From: Hormiphora californensis
Lineage: Eukaryota > Ctenophora > Tentaculata > Cydippida > Pleurobrachiidae
Assembly (NCBI GenBank): GCA_020137815.1
Contig: CM035350.1
Coordinates: 62,001-126,000 of the forward strand
Direction: 5' to 3'
Length of the DNA: 64,000 nucleotides
In this document: piece by piece, positions 54,401 to 64,000 of the stretch
Position numbering within the stretch: the stretch's first letter is position 1
How the letters are laid out: the number at the start of each line of letters is the position of its first letter
Program-made: the position numbers and the translations under genes
Notes under the pieces: generated by a model
Seen by the model: the letters and a program-made list of their open reading frames with translations, nothing else
The model's database searches: none
Told to the model about the DNA's origin: nothing

Positions 54401-57400
54401 ATTATTAATAAGTAAAACTTTTTTCAAACTTCAAAGGCCGTCCTTGTCGACACTTATATATTTATAATTACGCAAACTGTGTGTTGTCAATTGATATACA
54501 TACTGTAACATGGAAAAAATTCCCAACTCAGACCTATTCAAACCACCTATCACGAAATCCATTCTTGGAAACGTAACTAAATACAGTGCCCGCACTTCCT
54601 GGTATAACCAGGTTTTTAAGCATTATTTGTCTCAGATAGAACACACATCCTGGTTAAAATCCTGTGTAAATCGAAAGGTTCCGGCTGCATTCCCTAAGGT
54701 TTTCTAAACTCATTTAAATCCCCCTAAACTATTTCTGCTCACGCTCTCTCTATCTATCTCCCTTTAAGACGTTCAATTCATGACAGAGCACCCCCAAGCT
54801 CAAGCTTATGCACGACGACGATTGTGAGATCTACGTTGCCTGCTGGTGAAAGAGTGCCAGGACTTCTGGGATTACAAGCGATAGAGAAATCCTCAATGAA
54901 ATTTCTCGACTTTTACGGCATAGCTTGGAAGAAAGAGTTTGTAGGTGCTCAAAAGTTCCCTTCAGATACTCATTCCCATCCTGATTTCTTGCGCGAGTAA
55001 CCTTCCCCCGCCTGTATTTACAGCCTCTTAAAATTTTGAATGTGCTGGCACACACTGAGTGTAACGACTATATCGATCTTCGTCGTCGACAATTTCAACA
55101 CATACCACAGGGCTACCTCCCATCCTAAAGTTTTGAACAAACAACGTCATATAGTATCAAGTCAAGGTTCCACTATTTGCCGTTCAGAAGGTTAAATTAT
55201 CTGGACTCACGAGCGTTGGCTAAGAACACTCTCGACTAAAAAGATAAACTGATCTTACGGAGGGGCTAGATGATGAGAGGTTTTCGCTGTAGGGGAGGAT
55301 ACATTGAAGCATTTTTGACCTGGTCTGGTTAACTCTGTTGGCCGAGTTAAACGCTGACACCATGTTTGGAAGGTGCATATCTAAAAATTACTAAACAAAC
55401 GTTCATAGTTCTTTAAGCAGCATAAAAATATGTCTGACGAGTGGTCTCGTTGAAAAGTAAAAGAAACTTTGTGATTTGGTGGAGGAGATATGGTGTTTGT
55501 GTCCAAGATAATCTAGCTAAACTGTTCGTAGTGCCGATGACGGTGATGCCAAAATGGGTGTTATACACAACCGTGAAGAAAGTAGAAACAAAGCCTTCAT
55601 CACCGTTCTCAATCTAAATGGGTTGTGATGATAGATGGTGTATTGTTATTGAGGCATGTCGAAACATAACCGGATAGGGACTGCCCATCGCTGAAGTAAT
55701 TTACCTCGCACTGTCTGCTTTGATATCTACACCCCGTGATTGTCGGACAACCTGGGCGAAAACTTCTACGTGATGCCTCTAATCTTCCTGGAGAGGGGAA
55801 ACTAGGTGTCTGATGGAATCCCAAAGAAACAACTTCACGAAGTTATCATACATTTCTAGAAGTCCTCGCGACTTGGATTGGGACCGGTTCTGACTATAAT
55901 TCCTCTGAAAAAAGTGAAGGAAGTTGCAGCGACAGTAACAAACGAGTTAATAGGCTCTGTGAGGAACAGTGTTCCGTATCTCTAAATAAAGATCACATCA
56001 CTCTTGTCATGGACCTGTTGTCAATGCGGTACCGGGTCAACCGCGTTTGGAGATTTATAACTCTGGCCAATCTTACCATTGGTTACTCAAACACAATCCC
56101 CTGATTAGCGGGCTTTAGTTCTTTGCCATATCACAAACATACGGCAATCTCCGAACTGACCACATGAGTCTTTTGAACTTTTCTGCAATGGATGTTGGAC
56201 ATGTCACGTACTTCGGAGGAGATAAGTCCGTAAAATTCCCAGCAGAATATCTGGCGGAACTTCGATATGTTAATAGTTTTGCGGGATGGAATACTGAGGC
56301 AATGCTTCCTTCCGTCTGTAAGCATAGAGCTCAGAGAGTCTGATCCTCCGGAATTACTTCTTCGATTGTTCTCGTCTCGTCCGTTCCTTCATAGGGCGTA
56401 CAGACTAACTTGAGGAACCGAGAGAGGTTAGAATGAACCGCGAGAGGTTAAGAATGAACAAGGGAATGGATGGTGAGAATCCTGGAGGAGGAAGGGCCAC
56501 CAGGGGGTGGAGGTTAACAACAAGATCTGTATCTCCCATTCTGAAAAGCATGCTTGCTTCAAGTTTTGAGGAAGGTCGAACCCGAACTAACCGTTACCTC
56601 AGCCCCCTCAGACGTATTTGGAGGTCCCTAAGCTGGTTCTTGTGAGGGTGGGGAAAGGGTGCTAACGACCATTGCAAACCGAAGAGGTCTGGGAGTGGAT
56701 GTGCCGTGGGCTACAATGTACCAGTGTAGGACGGGCAGTGTTCAATACCTTGTAACGGTGATGTGTGAGAAGAAAAGATCTACGATGTCGATGAATGGAT
56801 GGTTGAGTTTGCGATAGGAGCAAACACCCTGCGTGGCTAATGTTGATCTGTGTGAGGTTTTCTCTCGTTGTGAACCATAAACTAACGCCTCAGACCTCAT
56901 CTCCGCAATAACTGATCTGTCACAGCTTAAATGACAAGGAGAACTACCTTGTTAACATTATTAGTTATTTTTGCAGTCAGCAGTGTTCGATTTGGGGTGA
57001 ACGGAGCTTTTCCCTAATCTGCGCCAACTCCCACTGACAGAATTTCAAGGGAAATACTTTGATCAGCCTAATTGATATTTTGGGGAAAGAGTGATGAAAG
57101 TGAAATAAGACTCTGAAGAGTAGAGGGGCTACTGGTATTTTTAAATTTTTACCAGATATCCAACACAATAGAGAACATCTTGTTTTTAAAACTAATTTTA
57201 TTTTATAAATTTTATATTCTTAGCCTGTATTGTCGTGTATGGAATTTTATTAATTCATTTTACAGCAGTACAATTGAGTTTTAATCAACCTAACTGCTAG
57301 AAGCACTAGCCAGCAAGCTCGACCCGCCAGTCGCCTACACAACCTGAACAAACCCCAAAAACACAGCCCACCCGTCCCGTGGCCGATTATGACCCCCAGA

Positions 57401-57870
57401 TGAAAAGTAAACAGCCTATCACTCGTGTAAATGTATTTACACGAGTTGATTATATATGCTGTACTGAATAAAATACACAACCCAGAACTCACTAAAACGA
57501 AATTCCGAAGTCAGTATCCTCCAGCCCATTATTATAGTCCTTTTCGCTATCACCGAACACCTTTTTATTACTCGCAAACCGTTTACAACTTCACTCTCTC
57601 TCTCCCCTTAGGACGTAAAATTATGACAGAGCCACTGCCAAGCGCCAAGCTCGATGCATCGAAGACGATTGTGAGGATCTACGTGCTGCTGGTGAAAGAG
57701 TCCAGACTTCGTGGGATTACAAGCGATAGAGAAAGTCCTCAATGAAATTTCTCGGAATTTATTAGCGAGCTTGGAAGAGGTTGAGGTGCTAAAACAGCTT
57801 CCACCTTCAGATACTCAATTCCCATCCTGATTTCTCGCAAGAACCTTCCCCCCTCGGTTAATCCCTACAC
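48480..57870 (+). repeat. Degenerate tandem array of about 3-kb gene-derived units
   Basis: A block ending in CTCTCCCCTT-type sequence and an ATGA(C/G)A...CCACTGCCAA start recurs at about 48490, 51967, 54768 and 57600 (spacing about 3.5, 2.8, 2.8 kb). Matching downstream blocks recur: 49430/52910/55680 (ATAGCC.AA...TTTACC), 49520/53010/55770 (CGTGATGCCTCTAATCTTC), 49650/53150 (CCAATCAGTCAAG), 50480/53870/56620 (GGGTGGAAAGGGTGCT). Plus-strand fragments such as RDIEKLLRRSS and IPEETLREVIINCL hint at a former coding gene. Frames are broken everywhere and I cannot name a family. Confidence 0.6.
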
Positions 57871-59130
57871 AGGCCCTGGTGTGGCGTCCTCGTCACCATA
57901 CACGCACTACCTCCAACTTCCAGGTACTCTCAGCTGAGGGACAGAAACTCCTAGCATTTAATAGGCGAAAGTTGACAGGGCTGGGTTCCTGCTAGTCCCC
58001 AGGATTGTGGGTTTTCTCCCTGCTCCGTACTGCCGCGCAGAAACGACTTTAGTCCAAAAACTGGGTCATCACCGACTGTTATCTCGGCTTCAGAACTTCC
58101 AGTTTCATCTCCAAAAATCATGGGTCACCCTCTCGTCTGGCGGAGAACTTTTACAGCCGGTTCTGTCCCTGTTTCCTGGAGCTGCTTGGGCGTTTGAGTT
58201 AAAATCTTCCGCCCGGTCTCCAGCTGCCTGGGAGTGTGCTTTCCTGGTCGTCCTGGACGGTCGATCTCTCTCCCGCCTTCAACGATCCGTTTGTATGTAG
58301 AAGGTGATTCAGTGTGCACATTTATCATAGCATCTCCGTTTACCTCAGATCCCTTTGCATAGGGGAGGGTGGTAGAACTTACCGAACCACCTTTCACGCA
58401 TCCAAAGCGTTCGATGCCCATTATAGTTACAAAACCTCTGCAGAGTCTCGGGTGGAGTTTCGGACATGACCTCCCCTCTACTCTGGTTCCATTTCGTCAT
58501 AGCGGCACTTCCGGTTGAGAAAAGTGCTTACACGTTCTCTGGGGTCAGTTGCAGAGTTTTCCATCAATCTGGTTCGTCTTTTCTCATCATCGGGCTTATC
58601 TCTGGCGTTTCAAACACAACAGTGATGTCGGTTTAGGCTCATTTTCTCCAGCAAACGAGCAACCCACACTGAGCCTTACGGTTCCCCTTAATTGACTGCT
58701 GATTGAGTGGGGGCCCTTGTCCGCAAAGAAAACAAGATAAAGGGGGGTGTGGTACCAGTTTTAACCCTGTAATTTCACCACCACTTGACAGCCGATAGGA
58801 AACCAACCCCTTCAATACGTAGGACGATCTTATCCGCCAACTCCGTATTTTCTCGGCCTTTTCCATCCCGCCCGACAAGTAAACACGTTTAGAGCCTAAG
58901 ACCGGACCCAGTTCCTCCACCTATTCTTACTGCAATGGAGGCCACATTAACGGTATGATCGGCATGGTAGTTCGTAGGCCTCAATCATACCTTCCCCTGT
59001 GCTCCGCCAGCATTTTTCAGCTCCGCCAGTAACTCTTTGACGGTCGGTCATTGGTCATTTGGCTGCGTCTACAAGGGTTGAGGAGGGGTGCCGCTCCTCA
59101 CAATTAATTTGTTTAAAGTTAGTGTTGAAA
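57871..59130 (-). pseudogene. Possible 5' part of a LINE
   Basis: The sequence at 59100-59130 (CAATTAATTTGTTTAAAG then GTGTTGAAAA) equals the 5' leader of the ORF1 element at 34.2 kb, in the same orientation. A minus-strand ORF at 58639-58920 contains SCFLCGQGPP...QCGLLVCWRK, zinc-knuckle-like. No RT found. Confidence 0.3.
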
Positions 59131-59715
59131 AGTTTGAAGTTGTAGTTGCTTTTTCCATTTTCGTTTCATGTACAAATCTATCAACTTCTATCACAGGATA
59201 TCACATCACAAGTTGCCAAAAGGGATTTGAAGTCTTATCGTTCACACTATCATACTCTGTGCAAGACACAAATACACCATTTTCCAGACAAGCTCAAAAA
59301 CCTGATAAGACCTCATCTTTTCCATGACGGGCACACCTTTTGACCTTTCAAGTTTCCTATTGAGACTGGTGTAGTAATTTTTTATCGTTGAGATCTATGG
59401 CCTCTGTTGCGCTATATTTTGAGACTTTGTAATGATGCATTTGTGGATATCAGTGTTGGTTTATGGTTTTGATACTTATAACTATTATTAATTATATGTT
59501 GGCAGTTTATGCTGTTTTTTAATTAACTTATTAACTAGTATTTAATTATGACGACGAGGACTTCGGGAAGGACATTGATACGAGATGCGTTTAGAAGCGA
59601 GTTTTGATCGAAAGGACGCTTTAGTATTTGAAGTCGATCGAGATAACACTTTTCGCTCAAAAGCGATTTTTAAAGTTTAAATGTTATGTTATTGTTATTA
59701 TGTTCCTGATAAGAT
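59131..59715. other. No supported gene
   Basis: A short plus-strand ORF (59146-59343; LKSYRSHYHTLCKTQIHHFP) precedes AT-rich DNA. Nothing recognised. Confidence 0.25.
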
Positions 59716-62690
59716 AAAGGGTAAGTCGGAAGAACCGGTCCGTTCTCTAGAGGCGCTCATGAGGTCTCATGAGTGTGTCATGAGTGATCATGAGGTGATC
59801 ATGAGCGAATCATGACGTTTTTAGGTGTTTCAACGTCTCATGAGCGCTCATGAGTGTATCATGAGTGTATCATGAGTGTCTCTGAGCGTTATGAGGTCTT
59901 CATGAGACCTTGCTCATGAGCGGCTCATGAGACTATGTCCATCCCATCTCTGTTCATGTCTCATGAGCGCTCATGAGACATTTGACCTATCATGTGCTCA
60001 TGAAGTGATCATGAGACATGTCTCATGAGACATATGTCTCATGAGACGTTAGGTTAATTGGGGGGTTAGGGTTGGGTAGGTTGGGCTTTCCTTTAGTTAG
60101 GGACCCGTAGAGGGTAGGGCTAGGTCCAAGCTATAATGGGTAACCTAACCTATCCCTATGGCGTCCCTAGCCCTAAAGGATAACCCTAACCCTAACCAAC
60201 TAACCCAACGTCTGAGACATAGTCTATGAGACCAGTCTCATGATACATGTCATGAGCCACATGTAGGTTCAAAACGTCTCATGAGCGCTCATGAGACGTG
60301 AAACACCTAAAAACGTCTCAGAGCGGTCATGATACACTCATGAATACACTCATGACACCTCATGATACACTCATGAGCGCCATGAGAGGACACGGACAGG
60401 GTTCTTACGACTTACCAGATAAAGTACACCCCAAAACTATGTCCTCACTCGGGTTTTGTAAAGGGGGACCTTAGAGACTTGAAATTTGGAGGGCGGAAGA
60501 ACTAAAGGTCCCCCAACTACTCTGTCCCTTGCTGCACGCAGACCGGATTTTTAGACGGCCATAGCTCCACCCCTTAAGATTAGAGACTTGAAATTGTTTT
60601 GTAGGAGATCATATCCGTTCTTTGTACAAACAAATTTCAAGTCTCTATCTCAGGGAGTGAGTATGATCGTGGGAAATTTCACAAAACCCGAGGGGGACTA
60701 GTAGTTTGGGGTGTTGTACTTAGCAAAGATCTTCGAACCTCCAAATTTCAAGTCTCTATCTATTCAGGAACCGATTTGGTAAGTCGAAGCAAACCTGTCC
60801 GTTCCTATCATGAGCGCTCATGAGTGATCATGAGTGGTCAGAGTGTATCAGAGGTATATGAGCGCTCATGAGACGTTTTTAGGTGTTTTCAATCGTCTCA
60901 TGGCCTCAGAGTGTATCATGCGTGAGTCATGAGGCTCATGAGCGCTCAGAGTGCTCATGAGACCTGCTCATGAGCGCTCATGAGACATATGTCTCATCCC
61001 ATCCTATGTTTCATGTCTCATGAGCGCTCATGAGACATTTTGACCTACAGTGCTCATGAGTGGTATATGAGACATGTCTCATGAGACATATGTCTCATGA
61101 GACGTAGGGTTAGGGGGTTTAGGGTTTGGGCTAGGGTTGGGCTTTCATAGGTCTAGGGACCCGTGAGGGTAGGGGCTAGGTCCAGCCTTATAATAATGGG
61201 TCACCCTAACCCTATCCTATGGGTGCCCTAGACCTAAGGATAACCCTAACCCTAACCCAACTCTAACCCCTACGTCTCATGAGACATATGTCTCATGAGA
61301 CATGTCTCATGATACACTCATGAGCACATGTAGGTCAAAAGAAGTCTCTGAGCGCTCATGAGACGTTGAAACACCTAAAAAACGTCTCATGATGCGGTCA
61401 TGATACACTCTGATACACTCATGACACACTCTGATACACTCATGAGCGCTCATGAGAGGAACGGACAGTTCCTTCCGATCTTACCAGATAAAGTACACCC
61501 CAAACTCATGTCCCTCACTCGGGTTTTGTAAAGGGGGGCCTTTAGAGACTTGAAATTTGGAGTTCGGAAGAACTTAAAGGTTCCCCCAAACTACTATGTC
61601 CCTTGCTGCACGCGACCGGATTTTAGACGGCCATAGCTCCACCCATGATAAGATAGACTGAAATTTGTTGTAGGGAGATCATATCGAGTTCTGGACAAAA
61701 ACTTCAGTCTCTCATCTCAATCAGGGAGTGGAGTATGATCGTGGGGAAATTTCACAAACCGAGTGAGGGACATAGTAGTTTGGGGTTTTTGTTACTTTAG
61801 CAAGATTCGTAACCTCCAAATTTCAGTCTCTATCTCTTCAGGAACGGCATTTGGTAAGTCGGAAGAACCTGTCCGTTCCTCTCATGGAGCGTCATGAGTG
61901 TTATCATGAGGGTCATGAGTGATCATGAGTGTATCATGAGCGTCATGGACGTTTTAGGTGTTTTTCAACGTCTCATGAGCGTCATGAGTGTATCATGAGT
62001 GTGTCATGAGTGTATCATGAGCGCTTATGAGTGCTCATGAGACCTTGCTCATGAGCGCTAATGAGCACATATGTACCTCACCCATCTCTGTTTGTCAATG
62101 TCTCATGAGCGCTCAGAAGTTTTGACCCTCATTGCTCTGGTGATCATGAGATCATCATGTCATCATGAGACCATGTATCATGAGACGTTGGGTTAGGGTA
62201 GTGGGGTTTACGGTTGGGCTAGGTTAGGGCTTCCTTAGGTCTAGGGACCCGTAGGAGGGTAGGGCTAGGTCAAAGTCTATGAGTCAACCCTAACCCTATC
62301 CCTATGAGTCCTAGATCTAAAGGATAACCTAACCCAGCCCAACCGTAAACCCAACCAACCCTAACCAACGTCTCTGAGACAATGTTCTGAGACAGTCTCA
62401 GATACACTCATGCAGCACATTAGGTCCAAAACGTCTAATGGACGCTATGAGACATTGAAACGAGATGGATGAGACTATGTCTCATGAGCCCTCATGAGCA
62501 GGTCTCATAGTCATCATGAGCGCTCATGATACACTCATGACACACTCATGATACACCATGAGCGCTCATGAGACGTTGAAACACCTAAAAAACGTACTCA
62601 TGAGCGCTTACATGATACACTCATGAACACTCATGACACACTCATGATACACTTATGAGCGCTATGAGAGGAACGGAAAGGTTCTTCCGA
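59716..62690. repeat. CATGAG palindromic satellite, about 1.07-kb higher-order units
   Basis: Units begin with GTAAGTCGGAAGAACC-type sequence at about 59710, 60780 and 61855. Each is itself an inverted repeat: arms of CTCATGAGCGCTCATGAG and variants meet around a core with TTAGGG/CCCTAA tracts. The first two units are followed by a second inverted block (GTCCCTCACTCGGGTTTTGT...) that also occurs at 35160-35403. No coding sequence. Confidence 0.85.
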
Positions 62691-62892
62691 CTTCCCCGGA
62701 TTTATGGTCATTACGAAATTTGAAATACTACCCAGGGGGTGACAGTTCAAAAAAAATCCGACTTTTATAATGTCGAATTTTTTATTTAAGCGACACGGCC
62801 GCGCGCACTCCATTAGGTTAATTGGTCATAAAACCGAGTTCCTGATAAGATAAAGAATTGATCCTGGTTGCGTTGGAAAGATAAATTTTTTT

Positions 62893-62930
62893 CCCCGCCC
62901 GGGTGAATGCCGAAGTAAAAAGGCATAGGG
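62893..62930. other. Three-way-junction element, copy 3 (deleted)
   Basis: CCCCGCCCGGGTGAATGCCG then AAGTAAAAAGGCATAGGGG: the right half of arm 1 and the left half of arm 2 are missing compared with copy 1. The same flank (TTTAGAATTCGA) follows. Confidence 0.6.
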
Positions 62931-63007
62931 GTTTAGAATTCGACAAGTTTACATACTAGTGAGGTGTCACGGTCACAAAAGTGGCTGTAACACACTCAGT
63001 TGCGAGG

Positions 63008-63888
63008 TACTCATTATTCAGCATAACATAAACACTTTCATTTTCATTGTTGTTATAGCTGAAGACGTCTGACATAGATCAGTCGAAAGCTCCTTCTTAA
63101 TTGAATATTAGTACTGCAAAATCGTTGTTTCTCTTAATTGATTCAAAATTGTCTGAAAAATCGTTCTTCACTGCCCACAGCTGTATCTCAAACGGTGCTA
63201 GAGCTCCAAAAAAGTCCAAATTTTTAGTTGACACACACTGATACACCAGTTCAATGATCAGTATTGTTAAATTTCATACTCATTCTACTATATATAAATA
63301 TAGGTTCTTTTCATTAGTGCAGATGTCTGGTATAACAAAGACAGAAACGAAAAAGTGTGGCTTTGCGAATAATGGAAAGGTGCTAGGAGGAGGACGCTCA
63401 TCATCAATCACCTAAGAAACGAGGTACCTAGTTTTAGATTCCAAAGCTAACTATTAAAGCAAAAATTTTGCATATTTAAAGGAGCTGCTGATTAGTCTAT
63501 AGTTGATAACTATTAGTTATACGCCATAGTTTCTACATGGTTTATCCACAACATATCTACCAATGTTGTTGACATCTTTTAGAAGCGATATTGGACGATT
63601 CTCTACTTATTGAAATGAGGAGCAGTCGAAAAGAAGAAAAACAGGAAATCTCGTTCTTACGGTATGTAGTTATCACTTTTTCTTCTCTCTCTACAGTCAC
63701 TATAACCCACTGCAAAGGGCGTAGTTGTTTAATGTAGTTTTATGTAGACATAGAGGCCAGCTTGTTTAGACTTTTAGATAAGAGTCCGCTCTGTGTTGAC
63801 TTTTTAGATAGTCGCCTGCTTTTAGACAAAGAGTTCAGAGTCCTCCTAGAGTTTAGACTTATTCGGAATCTAAACAAGAGTCCATTGT
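63008..63888 (+). pseudogene. Second copy of NCAPH promoter and exons 1-2
   Basis: Colinear with 40847-41745 and about 22.15 kb away. The exon 1 equivalent (about 63323-63424) and exon 2 equivalent (63584-63662) lack several single bases, so neither reads in frame; splice borders ACGAG|GTACC and TACG|GTATG are kept. The intron 2 MITE is absent, and a 17-bp extra stretch sits near 63810. Either a duplicated, decayed fragment or a misassembled allelic copy. Confidence 0.75.
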
Positions 63889-64000
63889 AAAATTTTGAGA
63901 TAATATAATTCTTTAGGTAGCACTGCTTGTACAACTTATAACACCCCCCTTAAGCCCAGTGATGGTTCGGGCTACAAGTGTTACACAGTGAAGCGTCTAT
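63889..64000. other. Window end, unassigned
   Basis: Diverges from the NCAPH copy at about 63888. ACACCCCCCTTAAGCCCAGT near 63940 looks like the start of another repeat. No gene. Confidence 0.3.

Overview
The window looks like a nuclear contig from an animal, most likely a marine or early-branching invertebrate such as a sponge or cnidarian. The evidence is spliced genes with GT-AG introns, C2H2 zinc-finger, F-box/LRR, condensin and axoneme-type coiled-coil genes, CR1/L2-like LINEs, hAT- and pogo-like DNA transposons, a tRNA-derived SINE and telomere-like TTAGGG tracts. No species can be assigned from sequence alone. All gene models were built by hand from splice phase and homology recalled from memory; no search was run.

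Layout. 1-4.2 kb: minus-strand C2H2 zinc-finger gene running off the left edge. 4.9-8.5 kb: an intact seven-exon minus-strand gene whose start is the RAD50 ATPase head and whose end resembles CCDC42/CFAP73. 9.1-9.7 kb: a 623-bp hairpin. 10.2-10.9 kb: a frame-broken zinc-finger gene. 11.0-14.1 kb: a large non-coding element with 66-bp terminal inverted repeats. 14.3-16.1 kb: three partial copies of an unidentified gene's 3' end. 16.4-18.3 and 25.6-27.5 kb: two single-exon F-box/LRR paralogues. Between them lies a transposase-like gene bounded by a 250-bp inverted repeat. One of its exons is split by a hAT-like insertion that itself holds a pogo-like insertion. 27.6-40.7 kb: repeat-dominated, with two LINE ORF1-type genes (one inside a TIR/TTAA element), LINE fragments, foldback elements, satellites and a tRNA-like SINE. 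41.2-42.2 kb: the first three exons of condensin subunit NCAPH, plus strand. 42.4-46 kb: a broken minus-strand LINE. 48.5-57.9 kb: a degenerate tandem array of about 3-kb units. 59.7-62.7 kb: palindromic CATGAG satellite. 63.0-63.9 kb: a second, indel-ridden copy of the NCAPH 5' end.

The genes do not form one pathway. RAD50-like and NCAPH belong to chromosome maintenance and the F-box proteins to ubiquitin ligase targeting, but they are simply neighbours. The most interesting signals are the RAD50::CCDC42 chimera, a small three-way-junction fold conserved with compensatory changes in dispersed repeats, and a LINE-ORF1-like gene packaged in a cut-and-paste-type element. The right third (about 42-64 kb) carries many single-base gaps between repeat copies, which suggests either real decay or a poorly polished long-read consensus; reading-frame breaks there should be treated cautiously.
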